Source of the DNA: Arundinibacter roseus
GTDB lineage: Bacteria > Bacteroidota > Bacteroidia > Cytophagales > Spirosomataceae
Length of the DNA stretch: 64,000 nt
Reading direction: 5' to 3'
Assembly (NCBI RefSeq): GCF_004348825.1
Contig: NZ_SMJU01000002.1
Span: 372,001-436,000 of the forward strand
Shown here: positions 54,070 through 63,789 of the stretch, one piece after another
How positions within the stretch are numbered: the first letter of the stretch is position 1
How the letters are laid out: the number at the start of each line of letters is the position of its first letter
Program-made: the position numbers and the translations under genes
The notes under the pieces: model-generated
Told to the model about the DNA's origin: nothing
The model's input: only the letters and a program-made list of their open reading frames with translations
Database searches by the model: none

Positions 54070-55626
54070 TCAATATCCAGGATTTTGTGGTTTTAGATTC
54101 GGATTGTTCAGCATTTCCTGAACCCCGAGCGGAAACAACAAGTGTCTGCTTGCAAGCGCAACATTTGTGTTCAAGTTTACGTGACCTACGAAATCATCGA
54201 AGCCTTTGGTTTTTTCGTTGAACACTTTCCGCAGACGGACCATGTCAAACCAGGTAATTCCTTCGTAAGCGAACTCGTACCAACGCTCCCGCCAAATCGC
54301 TTCCCGCAAGGATGCCTGATTGAAAGTGCCCAGTTCAGGGGTAGCCAATGTAGAACGGTCACGTACTTTTTTGTATGCGTCATACACGAGCTGCGACGGG
54401 CCACCAACTTCATTTTGAGCCTCAGCATAAATGAGCAGGGTTTCGGCAAAACGAAGCAGAGGTACATTCAGGTTGTTGTTTCGAGTTCCGGCTACGCCCT
54501 GTGTACCGTTCGCAATCCGATTGAAGTGCTTAAATACGTAAGGTGCCCCCAAGTCGAAACGTTCACCATTTCCATTCAGAAAATAGGTAGTATAAAACCA
54601 GCCTTCCTGATCCTTGGCACGCAAGTCGCCTGTTTCATAGGAGTTGTAAAACGAGTTTGTAGGAACCGAGCTTCCTGTACCACCGGGGCCTGCAAAAGTT
54701 ACAGGCTTGAAGTTTGGAAAGTAGTTGCCCATGGGGTTACCAGCTACCGAAGCATTGTACTGAATCATGAAGATGTGTTCCACCCGATTTTTCTTGGTTT
54801 CATCATTGATGTCCGTGTACTTGGGAAACAAGTTCAAGGTAGCAGGATTTGCATTGGCGTAATCGATTACTTCCTTGGCCTTGTCAGCAGCCAACTTATA
54901 ATGAGTTGCACCTTTGCTAAGCGGGAAGCCGGCCATTGTCAGGTAAACCTTAGCCAGTAAGGTTTTGACTGCTGCCTGATTTGCCCTTCCACTAACATCC
55001 ATCCAGGGAAGCCCAGCCGCCTCGGCTGTCTGAAGATCAGAGATGATCAGGTTGTACACTTGTTCTGTAGGTGTACGTGAAGGATAGAAATCCTCCGACG
55101 AAGCTGTTTGGGCATTGGTAATCAAGGGAACATCTCCCCAAAGCTGTACAATATTAAAATATGCCCATGCACGCAGGAAGCTCGCTTCTCCCAAAATTCT
55201 CTTTTTCTGAGCTTCGGGCATTGGCGTAATTGGCGGAACCTTGTCCAATACCTGATTAGAATTTGCCACGAGGCGGTAAAGACCGTTCCAGTAGTTTACC
55301 ACATGCCCGGTAAAACCGTCGTAGGAAAGCGAATACAGGTTGTTTAGGTCAGAATTCTGAGCAGTCTCGGTAGTTGAAGTACCCGTTACGGCTTCTAGAA
55401 GTTGCCAGTTCGACGAAAAAATACCGGCACCATCTCCATAAAACCGGAGCCCTGAATAAGCAGCAGCAATGGCAGCTTCGGCGTGGTCGGGAATCGTGTA
55501 AAAGCTCTCAGGCGTTAGGTTGGAAGGGTCCAGCTCGTCGAGAAAGTCATTACAAGCGGTAGGCCCCAGTAACGCAAATCCACAAAAAAGTACGGTGGCT
55601 GTTTTCTTTAATTTATATAAATTCAT
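54070..55626 (-). CDS. susD: SusD/RagB family nutrient-binding lipoprotein
   Basis: 518 residues. N-terminal lipoprotein signal ending TACNDFLD, SusD motifs (LDELDPSNLTPESFY near 32; FLRAWAYFNIVQLWGDVPL; LRFAETLLIYAEAQNEVG; REAIWRERWYEFAYEGITWFDMVRLR). It binds a glycan or peptide ligand at the cell surface and closes over the SusC barrel. 36 bp after susC. Ligand unknown; no lyase or hydrolase gene is close. The symbol denotes the family. Confidence 0.93.
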   Translation of the reverse strand: MNLYKLKKTATVLFCGFALLGPTACNDFLDELDPSNLTPESFYTIPDHAEAAIAAAYSGLRFYGDGAGIFSSNWQLLEAVTGTSTTETAQNSDLNNLYSLSYDGFTGHVVNYWNGLYRLVANSNQVLDKVPPITPMPEAQKKRILGEASFLRAWAYFNIVQLWGDVPLITNAQTASSEDFYPSRTPTEQVYNLIISDLQTAEAAGLPWMDVSGRANQAAVKTLLAKVYLTMAGFPLSKGATHYKLAADKAKEVIDYANANPATLNLFPKYTDINDETKKNRVEHIFMIQYNASVAGNPMGNYFPNFKPVTFAGPGGTGSSVPTNSFYNSYETGDLRAKDQEGWFYTTYFLNGNGERFDLGAPYVFKHFNRIANGTQGVAGTRNNNLNVPLLRFAETLLIYAEAQNEVGGPSQLVYDAYKKVRDRSTLATPELGTFNQASLREAIWRERWYEFAYEGITWFDMVRLRKVFNEKTKGFDDFVGHVNLNTNVALASRHLLFPLGVQEMLNNPNLKPQNPGY

Positions 55627-55662
55627 AATGATTCGTGTTAGTATTGTCTAAAACCGGATGAA

Positions 55663-58600
55663 TTAGAGTGAGATCTGAATACCACCCATGTAAATGGTAG
55701 GTTTTGGATAGCCGTGCCAAATGATTCCCTGTGAGAATACATTGCTCGCTTCGTTACCATTCGTTGGAGTTGCCTCGGGGTCGCCGTGTGGGTATTTGGT
55801 CAGCAAAAAGAAGTTCTGAGCAGATACATAAAGTCTTACGCGACTCATTTTTAATTTGCTGGTCAAATCAGCAGGCAGGTTGTAGCCCAACAACAAGTTA
55901 CGACCTCTGATGAACGAACCATCAAAAACCCAACGGGTGTCAACATTGGTAACATAACCCGCGCGGGTCTCTCTGATTTCGGCAACCTGTGAATCCTGAT
56001 TGGTAGGCGTCCATGCATCAAGTACGGTGGTATAGCTGTTGGCAATTGCCTGACGGTCTTCGCTTGGGTGAAGCGTAAGGTCCAACACGTCGTTTCCGTA
56101 AACAAATTGCAGATCAAGCATCAAATCAAAGTTTCCGAATCTTACTGTGTTCATCACTGAACCCCAGCCTTTTGGACTACCATTTCCAATAATGGTACGG
56201 TCAGCATCTGTGATAGCTTTGTCGCCATTCAGGTCGCGGTATTTAATGTCACCGGGCAGCATTGTCAGGTTGTTGCGGTAGCTGCGGAACTGTGCCGCTT
56301 CGTCGCGCTCAGCTTCGCTCCATATACCATCGCGGATAAGTCCATAAAAAGAACCAACAGGCTCACCCACACGAATTACGCTTGTAGGGTTGGTGAAGTT
56401 AGGTCCACCCACTCCGAAAATATCAGAAGGAGTTGCCAATGAAAGTACCTTGTTGCGGTTCAACGACCAGTTGATATTACTTGTCCAGGAGAAGCTTCCC
56501 CGCTCTACGTTTACGGTATTGACTGCAAACTCAAATCCTTTATTCTCCATAGAACCTACATTGGTACGGATTACTGCGTATCCACTAGTACGGGGTACGG
56601 GTGCATCCAATAGCATGTCGGTAGTTTTGCGATAGTAGTAGTCAGCTTCCAGAGACACACGTCCTTTGAATAAACCTATTTCAGCTCCGATGTCGGTTTG
56701 GGCGGTGCGTTCCCAACGTAAGTTGGGGTTTGCCAAACGGTTAATACCTGTTCCGCCTACACGGGTGTCGCCATATACGGTAGCATAGTTAGAGCTCAGC
56801 AGCGAAAGTGATGAGTAGGGGGGGATTTCGGAGTTACCCGTCACCCCGTAGCTTGAACGAAGTTTCAGATTGGAAATAACCGGATTGCTTTTCAGGAATT
56901 CCTCCTCTGATACCCGCCATGCCAATGCGCCCGATGGGAAGAACGAGAATTTGTTGTTATCCCCAAATTTGGACGATCCGTCAGCCCGGCCGGTAAGTGT
57001 TACCAGGTATTTGTTTTTCAAACCATAATTAACCCGCCCAAAGTATGAGCTAAACGCAAATCGTGAGGCACCCGATCCTACCGTAGGGTTGGTGGCACCT
57101 GCACCAAGGTTATCAAATCCAAAGAAGTCAGTGGCAAAGTTTTGTACAAAAGCACGAAGACCTGTATTGTTGGTTTCCTGCCACGATATACCCGCCAGAG
57201 CGTTTATTGTGTGGATACCATTGAACGTCTTGTCGTACGTCAGGTAGTTTTCCCAGGACCAGAACGTGGACTTGTTGTTTACTTTTTCGGCAGTTCCAAA
57301 CTGTGAAAGGGCCAGCGTACGCGTCTGCGACTGATTGATTTCCTGCGTGATTACATTCGCACCAACTACGGAACGGAATTGTAGGCTAGGGGCTAGGGTA
57401 ATGTTGGCGTAAATACTACCCAATGTATTTTGGGTACCAATAATGTACTGACGACCCATGAGCCGGTGAACAGAACTCATCGTTCCCTCGGCCTGTGGGT
57501 AGTCGCGGTTGTTGGCAAATGTGCCATCTGCATACCGAACGGGCAGGAACGGAAAGTCTTCAACGATTTGCCGTGATACCGCATCGTTAACATCCGAAAG
57601 CCGCTCATTTTGGTTGTTGTAGCTTAATGTAGCCCCAATTTTCAACCATTTCTTGACCTGATCGTCGATGCTGAAACGAGCTGCGTAGCGTTTCTGATAG
57701 GTAGTCTTGATGAGTCCTTGCTCATCGCGATAGTTCAGTGAAAGTGCATAGGTAGTGCGTTGATTACCACCGCTGAACCCTAGTTGATGGTTTTGAGAAA
57801 GTCTGTTTTGGGTAGCCTCTTCAAACCAGTCAGTATCGTACAGAGGGTTTAGATTGGCATCAAAAATACCAGGAAATCTTTCGCTATACGCCTGACGCCT
57901 TGTAACCGGATTTAGGTTGTTATACCTTCCCGAAGCCCAACCAGCTGGATCGTATTTGGCAATGTTGGCATAGGCAAGGTCTTCAACCGCCAGATATTCT
58001 TTGGCATTGAGTACCTGTGGACGGTTTGGACCAATTGTTGAAACGCTGAGGTCAGTATTGTACGTAATGGTACTTTCACCAGCTTTTCCTTTTTTTGTAG
58101 TTACCAGAATAACCCCGTTAGCGCCGCGAGCTCCGTAGATAGCCGTTGAAGACGCGTCTTTTAAAACCTCAACCGAAACAATATCGTTGGGGTTCAGGTA
58201 GTCGATTGCTGAGCTATACTGCGAAAGGTTTCCCTGCGGAAGCATCACGCCGTCCACTACATAAAGTGGGTTGTTGGAAGAGTTGATGGAGCTAAACCCG
58301 CGAATACGAACGTTTGTCCGTCCGCCCGGGCGTCCGGAGTTGGTATTGACCTGTACCCCCGGCATGCGGCCGGCCATCATTTGGTTCAGAGATGGAGCAG
58401 GGCGCTCTTTTAGTTCGGCTTCTTTTACTGAACTAACAGACCCAGTTAAGTCTGATTTTTTGGCCGTACCATATCCGATAACTACCACCTCACTCAAAAC
58501 CTTGGTGTCGGCTTCCAGCGAAATATCAATTGTGTTGCGGTTGCCAATTGCTACTTCCTGACTAATATACCCTACAAAACTAAATACGATTGTAGCAGCA

Positions 58601-58902
58601 TTGTCGGCAGCGTTCAGAACAAAATTTCCCCGTTCATCGGTACTTGTTCCCTGACTAGTTCCTTTCACAACTACGTTTACGCCGGGAAGTCCCTCACCGG
58701 ACGTTTTATCGGTTACTCTACCCCGAATAGTTTTATCAACGCTCGTGATCTCTCCATAAGCAAAAGGCTCAGCAGAAGCGGCAAATGTTGTCACCTGACT
58801 GACCTGAAACAAAGCTGCCGCCAAAAGTCCGATTCTCGTGTGTCTGAGAATTCCCCTCCTTTTGGATTGCAGCCTGACGGGCTTGGTAATGTTTTTTTGC
58901 AT
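55663..58902 (-). CDS. susC: SusC/RagA family TonB-linked outer membrane protein
   Basis: 1079 residues. Signal, then a carboxypeptidase-regulatory-like domain (IRGRVTDKTSGEGLPGVNVVVKG, about 58-140), TonB-dependent plug (VVIGYGTAKKSDLTGSVSSV), and a beta-barrel. It takes up SusD-bound ligand with TonB energy. No STN domain, so anti-sigma signalling is not expected. An inverted repeat lies about 240 bp upstream in a long leader. The symbol denotes the family. Confidence 0.94.
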   Translation of the reverse strand: MQKNITKPVRLQSKRRGILRHTRIGLLAAALFQVSQVTTFAASAEPFAYGEITSVDKTIRGRVTDKTSGEGLPGVNVVVKGTSQGTSTDERGNFVLNAADNAATIVFSFVGYISQEVAIGNRNTIDISLEADTKVLSEVVVIGYGTAKKSDLTGSVSSVKEAELKERPAPSLNQMMAGRMPGVQVNTNSGRPGGRTNVRIRGFSSINSSNNPLYVVDGVMLPQGNLSQYSSAIDYLNPNDIVSVEVLKDASSTAIYGARGANGVILVTTKKGKAGESTITYNTDLSVSTIGPNRPQVLNAKEYLAVEDLAYANIAKYDPAGWASGRYNNLNPVTRRQAYSERFPGIFDANLNPLYDTDWFEEATQNRLSQNHQLGFSGGNQRTTYALSLNYRDEQGLIKTTYQKRYAARFSIDDQVKKWLKIGATLSYNNQNERLSDVNDAVSRQIVEDFPFLPVRYADGTFANNRDYPQAEGTMSSVHRLMGRQYIIGTQNTLGSIYANITLAPSLQFRSVVGANVITQEINQSQTRTLALSQFGTAEKVNNKSTFWSWENYLTYDKTFNGIHTINALAGISWQETNNTGLRAFVQNFATDFFGFDNLGAGATNPTVGSGASRFAFSSYFGRVNYGLKNKYLVTLTGRADGSSKFGDNNKFSFFPSGALAWRVSEEEFLKSNPVISNLKLRSSYGVTGNSEIPPYSSLSLLSSNYATVYGDTRVGGTGINRLANPNLRWERTAQTDIGAEIGLFKGRVSLEADYYYRKTTDMLLDAPVPRTSGYAVIRTNVGSMENKGFEFAVNTVNVERGSFSWTSNINWSLNRNKVLSLATPSDIFGVGGPNFTNPTSVIRVGEPVGSFYGLIRDGIWSEAERDEAAQFRSYRNNLTMLPGDIKYRDLNGDKAITDADRTIIGNGSPKGWGSVMNTVRFGNFDLMLDLQFVYGNDVLDLTLHPSEDRQAIANSYTTVLDAWTPTNQDSQVAEIRETRAGYVTNVDTRWVFDGSFIRGRNLLLGYNLPADLTSKLKMSRVRLYVSAQNFFLLTKYPHGDPEATPTNGNEASNVFSQGIIWHGYPKPTIYMGGIQISL

Positions 58903-59141
58903 AAAAAGTGTTGTTTGAGAATTATTGAATAGTTAACTGATTGATTGTGGGTAATTTAAAATTGTTATTAAAATATATTATTTACTAAAATCAAAAGGTA
59001 TACTTATTTACTCTTTTTACTAGATTATTTTATTATAAATCAAGTATGACCGCAGTATTATGTAGTAAATTTAAGAAGCTGAACTTTATAATACTTTACA
59101 AAGAAGAAAATAGACTATTGCAGGGATACGTAAATATAAAG

Positions 59142-59172
59142 TTTTTTGTATCCGTAAACCAGATACAAAAAA
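59142..59172. promoter_or_regulatory. Inverted repeat in susC upstream region
   Basis: TTTTTTGTATC (59142-59152) and GATACAAAAAA (59162-59172) are exact complements around a 9-nt spacer. It is AT-rich and not terminator-like. May be an operator or transcript hairpin for susCD. Confidence 0.4.
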
Positions 59173-59351
59173 TAAAAAAAAAGAAAGCAGTATAAAATGT
59201 TGGTTACAATTGATCGGAAAGTAGTTAAATCCTAAACAATCAAGCGGCTTTTTTAAACGCTGTTGAAAATGGGCACTTCGGAAAAATAGAATTCAACGTG
59301 CAAATGAAGAGGTGAACGGTCGGCAGCTACTCGATTTTTTGTTTTCTTCCG

Positions 59352-59359
59352 TATCTTTG
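59352..59359 (+). promoter_or_regulatory. -7 promoter element of pyrB
   Basis: TATCTTTG fits TAnnTTTG, 23 bp before the ATG. Confidence 0.5.
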
Positions 59360-59382
59360 CCAAACTTTCCAGAAAAATAAAA

Positions 59383-60303
59383 ATGACAAAGCTTTCGGTT
59401 CGGCACTTACTTGGGATCAAGAATCTTACAGAAAATGACATTCATACGATTTTAGACACTGCTTCTCAGTTCAAAGACGTCATCAACCGACCCATCAAGA
59501 AAGTACCTTCCCTGCGTGACATTACGATTGCCAACGTTTTTTTTGAAAATTCTACCCGTACCCGATTATCGTTTGAACTTGCCGAAAAGCGCCTTTCTGC
59601 CGATGTAGTTAATTTTTCTGCCTCTGGAAGCTCCGTCAAAAAAGGCGAAACGCTGCTCGATACCGTCAATAATATTCTGGCTATGAAGGTTGACATGATC
59701 GTCATGCGACACAGTAGTCCCGGTGCGCCGCACTATTTGTCCGGGAAAATTCCGGCCAATGTGGTCAACGCCGGCGACGGAACCCACGAACATCCCACGC
59801 AGGCATTGCTTGACGCCTTCTCCATGCGTGAAAAACTGGGTGACCTGGCAGGTAAAAAAATTGCAATTATTGGAGATATTCTGCATTCACGGGTAGCTTT
59901 ATCCAATATCTTTTGCCTCCAAAAATTGGGTGCAGAAGTAATGGTTTGCGGACCAACAACCCTGATTCCCAAGTATTTGCCTGAAATCGGAGTGAGGGTA
60001 AGTCATCAGGTAAAAGAAGCCCTCGAATGGTGCGATGTCGCCAATGTACTGCGGATTCAGCTCGAACGGCAGCAAATTAAATATTTCCCCTCGCTTCGGG
60101 AGTATTCCCTTTATTTTGGAATTACCAAAGCAATGCTCGATAACCTGAACCGGGAAATTGTGCTCATGCACCCCGGACCCATTAATCGGGGGGTGGAGCT
60201 CTCGTCTGATGCTGCTGATTCGTCCCATTCAATTATTCTTAATCAGGTAGAAAACGGCGTTGCCGTACGAATGGCTGTGCTTTATTTGCTTGCGCAGCAG
60301 TAA
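59383..60303 (+). CDS. pyrB: Aspartate carbamoyltransferase catalytic subunit
   Basis: 306 residues. Carbamoyl-phosphate site STRTR at 57-61 and HPTQALLDAF near 137; late HPGPINRGVEL. Makes carbamoyl aspartate in pyrimidine synthesis. No pyrI regulatory gene follows, as usual outside enterics. Confidence 0.96.
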   Translation: MTKLSVRHLLGIKNLTENDIHTILDTASQFKDVINRPIKKVPSLRDITIANVFFENSTRTRLSFELAEKRLSADVVNFSASGSSVKKGETLLDTVNNILAMKVDMIVMRHSSPGAPHYLSGKIPANVVNAGDGTHEHPTQALLDAFSMREKLGDLAGKKIAIIGDILHSRVALSNIFCLQKLGAEVMVCGPTTLIPKYLPEIGVRVSHQVKEALEWCDVANVLRIQLERQQIKYFPSLREYSLYFGITKAMLDNLNREIVLMHPGPINRGVELSSDAADSSHSIILNQVENGVAVRMAVLYLLAQQ

Positions 60304-60438
60304 TTCAACCCATTTATTTTTTTAAGTCAAAAGCCATTTTTGTGAGAATTTTATCGCAGAAATGAAATTGCTTGTATGTCACTGTTGGAGAAAGATTTTA
60401 TGAAAATTTAAACCAGGATGTATCCGGTTATATCTTTT

Positions 60439-60446
60439 TATTTTTG
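60439..60446 (+). promoter_or_regulatory. -7 promoter element of LVIVD lipoprotein operon
   Basis: TATTTTTG fits TAnnTTTG, 53 bp before the ATG at 60500. No clear -33. Confidence 0.4.
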
Positions 60447-60499
60447 ATCTTTACAACCCATTGGAAGTCAAAAGAATCTACCAAAGAAAGACATAAGGT

Positions 60500-61045
60500 A
60501 TGAAAACTTTTTCCCTGATAACCTTCGTAGGTTTACTACTGTTCTGCATAGCCTGCACACCCCGCGAAACGGGCGAACCGCCCAACGGCCCGGCTTTTAA
60601 CGGAACGGCCTACGTGCCTGTATATGCCACTGCCGCAGACCTCGATAAGGTTGAAACCTTGCCGGCACGCGCGCTGAAAGCGCCCGGAAAAATCTATATA
60701 AAAGACACGTACCTTTTTGTGAATGAGCAGGGAGAAGGCATTCATATCATCGATAACCGGGATCCGGCGTCGCCCGAAAAAATTTCCTTTGTATCTATTT
60801 TGGGAAATTATGACATGGCCGTAAAAGGTAACTTCCTTTACGCTGACAACGCCCGCGATTTGATCGTTTTGGATATTAGTAATCCGTTGAAAATCAAGGT
60901 GGTCAAGCGAATTCCTTCGGCGATTCCTCAAAATAATTATCCACCCTACACCAACATTTACTTTGAATGCGTGGACTCAGAAAAGGGAGCGGTCGTTGGT
61001 TGGGAAAAAGTTAACATGGACGAACGCCCGGCTTGCTTTCGGTAG
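60500..61045 (+). CDS. LVIVD-repeat lipoprotein, N-terminal-type half
   Basis: 181 residues. Lipoprotein signal ending FCIAC. LVIVD beta-propeller strands: IHIIDNRDPASPEKI and LIVLDISNPLKIKVV. From memory, in many Bacteroidota this region forms the first half of a single lipoprotein of about 430 residues, whose second half is the next gene here. It ends with CFR and a stop; 34 bp separate it from the next gene, in a different frame. Surface role unknown. Confidence 0.75.
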   Translation: MKTFSLITFVGLLLFCIACTPRETGEPPNGPAFNGTAYVPVYATAADLDKVETLPARALKAPGKIYIKDTYLFVNEQGEGIHIIDNRDPASPEKISFVSILGNYDMAVKGNFLYADNARDLIVLDISNPLKIKVVKRIPSAIPQNNYPPYTNIYFECVDSEKGAVVGWEKVNMDERPACFR

Positions 61046-61079
61046 AAGAAGACACTCCTAATTTTTGTCAGAGGTAATT

Positions 61080-61853
61080 ATGAAAAAATCATCAGGTTTT
61101 AGTCTATTCGGCGCATGGGCAATTCTGGCCTCTGCCTTATTGTTAAGTGGGTGCGAAGCAGGTAATTCTGCGGACATCGGGCCCGGTTCTCAGAGTGGAG
61201 TTGGCGGGTCAATGGCTCGTTTTGCCATCACTGGAAACACCTTATACATCGCTACCAAACAGAGCCTGGACGTGTATGACATCAGTCAGGCAGATGCACC
61301 GGTAAAAACAGATAAAACGGAATTGGGTGTAGGTGTGGAAACCATTTTCCCCTACAAAAATAACCTGTACATTGGAGCCATTGATGGCATGTACATTTTT
61401 GATAATTCCCAACCTCGCAATCCACGGCTATTGTCCAAATACGAGCATTTTATGAGCTGTGACCCGGTTGTGGTTCAGGACCAATACGCCTACGTAACCT
61501 TACGAACGGGCACTGTTTGCCGGCAGTTTATTTCCATGAGCGTACTGGAAGTAGTAGATATTTCAAACCCAATGGCCCCGCAACTAGTGCATACGACTTC
61601 CATGACGTCGCCGTATGGATTGGGCGTTGATGGCAAACATCTGTTTGTTGGCGAGGGATCACGCGGACTCAAATTGTTTGATATTTCCAATCCGGCAGAG
61701 CCGAAGCTGATGCAATTCCGGTCGGATATTCCTACGTACGATGTCATTCCGTATCGATCGACGCTGATTATCACGGGCGAAAAAGGGATATTTCAGTATC
61801 GCTATGATGAGGATGAACAGTTTGATTTTTTGAGTAAAATTCCGGTAGAATGA
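61080..61853 (+). CDS. LVIVD-repeat lipoprotein, C-terminal-type half
   Basis: 257 residues from the ATG at 61080 (the TTG at 61065 adds five residues). A clear lipoprotein signal ends LLSGC. GVGGSMARFAITGNTLY begins a beta-propeller with VETIFPYKNNLYIGAIDGMYIFD, SCDPVVVQDQYAYVTLRTGT and LEVVDISNPMAPQLV. It overlaps the next gene by ATGA, so translation is coupled. Confidence 0.8.
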   Translation: MKKSSGFSLFGAWAILASALLLSGCEAGNSADIGPGSQSGVGGSMARFAITGNTLYIATKQSLDVYDISQADAPVKTDKTELGVGVETIFPYKNNLYIGAIDGMYIFDNSQPRNPRLLSKYEHFMSCDPVVVQDQYAYVTLRTGTVCRQFISMSVLEVVDISNPMAPQLVHTTSMTSPYGLGVDGKHLFVGEGSRGLKLFDISNPAEPKLMQFRSDIPTYDVIPYRSTLIITGEKGIFQYRYDEDEQFDFLSKIPVE

Positions 61854-62551
61854 AGAATGGCTGGTTGATTGGGTTTTTTATTTTTTTGGGTATGTCGGTA
61901 CAGGCGCAGCGGGCCTCAACCGATTCGCTGAGCTCGGTCATCATGCTGAAAGTCACACCGCTTGCCCTTTTTGATCTGGACAATACGGTGCAAGTCGGCA
62001 TAGAGTTGCCTTTACCAAATCCTGCCTGGACGTTTCAGCAGGAAATGGGCTATGGACATTCAGCCTTTAATCTCTGGTACAGCGAGCGGCTCGAAAACCC
62101 CAACCGCGAAACGTGGCGATTTCGGTCGCAGCTACGGTACTATTTTCGGAAACGCAATCAGCAAAGTCCTTACCTGGCTGCTGAATTTTTATTCAAGAAA
62201 AATAGTCGGGAAAAACTGGAAAGTATTGGAATGGATTGTACGGGCGAGTTTTTTAATCGTCAATGTGCCTATTTCCAAAACCGAACGACGCACCTGGGGC
62301 GTTTTGTAAATGCATTTCATTTAAAATGGGGCTGGCAATTTTATTTGTCTGAGCGCTGGTCCATGGATATGTACGCCGGTGCTGGTTTACGTGGCCTTAA
62401 AGTCAAATACCTCAGCCCCAACGTAGATGATCAGCCGTTTCGGGATAACAATTTTTTTGATGTCCGAACCGACGAACCCGGTGCTTACGGGCCGTTTCCC
62501 AGCCTTTCCATGGGTTTACATCTTTCATATAGCCTTTCAAAAAATAAGTAG
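61850..62551 (+). CDS. Outer-membrane beta-barrel-like hypothetical protein (DUF3575-like)
   Basis: 233 residues. Signal peptide (MKNGWLIGFFIFLGMSVQAQ), then KVTPLALFDLDNTVQVGIELPL, which resembles barrel proteins of the DUF3575 type, with strands WRFRSQLRYYF and SMDMYAGAGLRGL. The ATG overlaps the previous stop (ATGA). Likely works with the two LVIVD lipoproteins in the envelope. Family assignment is tentative. Confidence 0.7.
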   Translation: MKNGWLIGFFIFLGMSVQAQRASTDSLSSVIMLKVTPLALFDLDNTVQVGIELPLPNPAWTFQQEMGYGHSAFNLWYSERLENPNRETWRFRSQLRYYFRKRNQQSPYLAAEFLFKKNSREKLESIGMDCTGEFFNRQCAYFQNRTTHLGRFVNAFHLKWGWQFYLSERWSMDMYAGAGLRGLKVKYLSPNVDDQPFRDNNFFDVRTDEPGAYGPFPSLSMGLHLSYSLSKNK

Positions 62552-62607
62552 TCTTCACCTTTGTACGTCAAATCCTGATTCTTCCGAAGGATTGTATTTT
62601 GTGAATA

Positions 62608-62615
62608 TAACTTTG
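62608..62615 (+). promoter_or_regulatory. -7 promoter element of BASS transporter gene
   Basis: TAACTTTG fits TAnnTTTG. It lies upstream of both possible starts (TTG 62665, GTG 62740). Confidence 0.4.
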
Positions 62616-62739
62616 TGTTAAACGTTGGTCAGTAACAGTCAGTAGTTTTTGAAACTGCTTTCCTTTGCTTATCCAAAAGTTGCCTGCGGCAGCTATATTC
62701 ATTGTTTATTCCTGTCTTTATTTACAACCTGCGTCTATC

Positions 62740-63687
62740 GTGCGATCTTACCTCTACACGCTTTCCATCATTTTGGCGGCTACACTCGCCATGTTTTTTC
62801 CGGAGCCATTCACAAGAATTGGTGGTTTTGAATTGAAAAATCTAATTGTACCTCTCCTCATGATTATCATGTTTGGCATGGGTACAACGATGGGACTGAA
62901 AGATTTTGAAGGCATAGTAAAAGCCCCACGCAGCGTTTTTATCGGATTGTTTTGCCAGTTTACCATTATGCCCGTAGTTGGGTACACCCTTGCCATGTCA
63001 TTTGACTTTCCACCGGAAGTCGCCGCCGGGGTTATTTTAGTAGGTAGCTCCCCCAGTGGATTGGCCTCCAACGTAATGTCTTACATTGCCAAGGCCAACG
63101 TAGCACTTTCGCTCACGATCACCGCCGTGGCAACGCTGCTCGCACCGCTCATTACGCCCGCTCTCATGAAATGGCTGGCCGGAACTTTCGTAGAAGTTGA
63201 TTTTATTAAGATGATGATTGACATTTTGAAAATGATCATCTTGCCTATCGGACTAGGCTTGATTGTCAATTATATTTTCCGAAAACAAACCGTTTGGCTC
63301 AATCGCTACATGCCTTTGGTGTCTATGGTTGGAATTGCCCTCATTATATGTATCATCACCGCAGCGGGGCGTGAAAGCCTGCTCACAATCGGGCTGGCTT
63401 TGGTAGCCTGTACGCTCATTCACAATTTGTTAGGCTACACGTTTGGCTACGGACTGGCAAGAATGTTCCGGCTGCCGGAGCAGGATTGCCGGACTATTGC
63501 CCTGGAAGTTGGTTTGCAAAATGGCGGATTGGCATCCGGGCTCGCCCTTCAAATGGGAAAAGTAGCTACGGTAGGGCTTGCCCCCGCACTTTTTGGCCCC
63601 ATCATGAACATTACCGGATCGCTTTTGGCTAGTTTTTGGAGTAAAAATAAACCTCAGGATAAGGTTGTTGAGGAAAAGAGCCATTGA
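62740..63687 (+). CDS. Bile acid:sodium symporter (BASS) family transporter
   Basis: 315 residues if it starts at the GTG at 62740 (VRSYLYTLSIILAATLAMF), which fits the usual N-terminus; a TTG at 62665 would add 25 residues of unusual sequence. About nine membrane helices; LVGSSPSGLASNVMSYIAKANVALS and ALEVGLQNGGLASGLA are the two crossover motifs that bind sodium. Imports an organic anion or keto acid with sodium; substrate unknown. Confidence 0.88.
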   Translation: MRSYLYTLSIILAATLAMFFPEPFTRIGGFELKNLIVPLLMIIMFGMGTTMGLKDFEGIVKAPRSVFIGLFCQFTIMPVVGYTLAMSFDFPPEVAAGVILVGSSPSGLASNVMSYIAKANVALSLTITAVATLLAPLITPALMKWLAGTFVEVDFIKMMIDILKMIILPIGLGLIVNYIFRKQTVWLNRYMPLVSMVGIALIICIITAAGRESLLTIGLALVACTLIHNLLGYTFGYGLARMFRLPEQDCRTIALEVGLQNGGLASGLALQMGKVATVGLAPALFGPIMNITGSLLASFWSKNKPQDKVVEEKSH

Positions 63688-63707
63688 TCAAAAATTAGAA
63701 AAATAAT

Positions 63708-63761
63708 AAAAAAAGTCACGGCCAACGCAAGCAGAATGTTTGACTGACCGTGACTTTTTTT
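63708..63761. terminator. Bidirectional terminator
   Basis: 14-bp stem 63708-63721 / 63748-63761 (AAAAAAAGTCACGG pairs with CCGTGACTTTTTTT), 26-nt loop. Serves the BASS gene and the converging aldolase gene. Confidence 0.75.
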
Positions 63762-63789
63762 TATTTAAACAAATCCTGAATTACAGGAT

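Larger units (their letters stand above)
58903..59382. other. AT-rich 480-bp intergenic region between susC and pyrB
   Basis: No gene. Contains an 11-bp inverted repeat (59142-59172), near-miss minus-strand -7 candidates with a 3-nt spacer (TACCTTTTG at 59000-58992; TATTTTTTG at 59174-59166), and the pyrB -7 motif. Confidence 0.7.

Noticed and set aside
54142-54960. 272-aa ORF antisense to susD
   Set aside because: Shadow of the SusD coding frame; no recognisable motif and no promoter.
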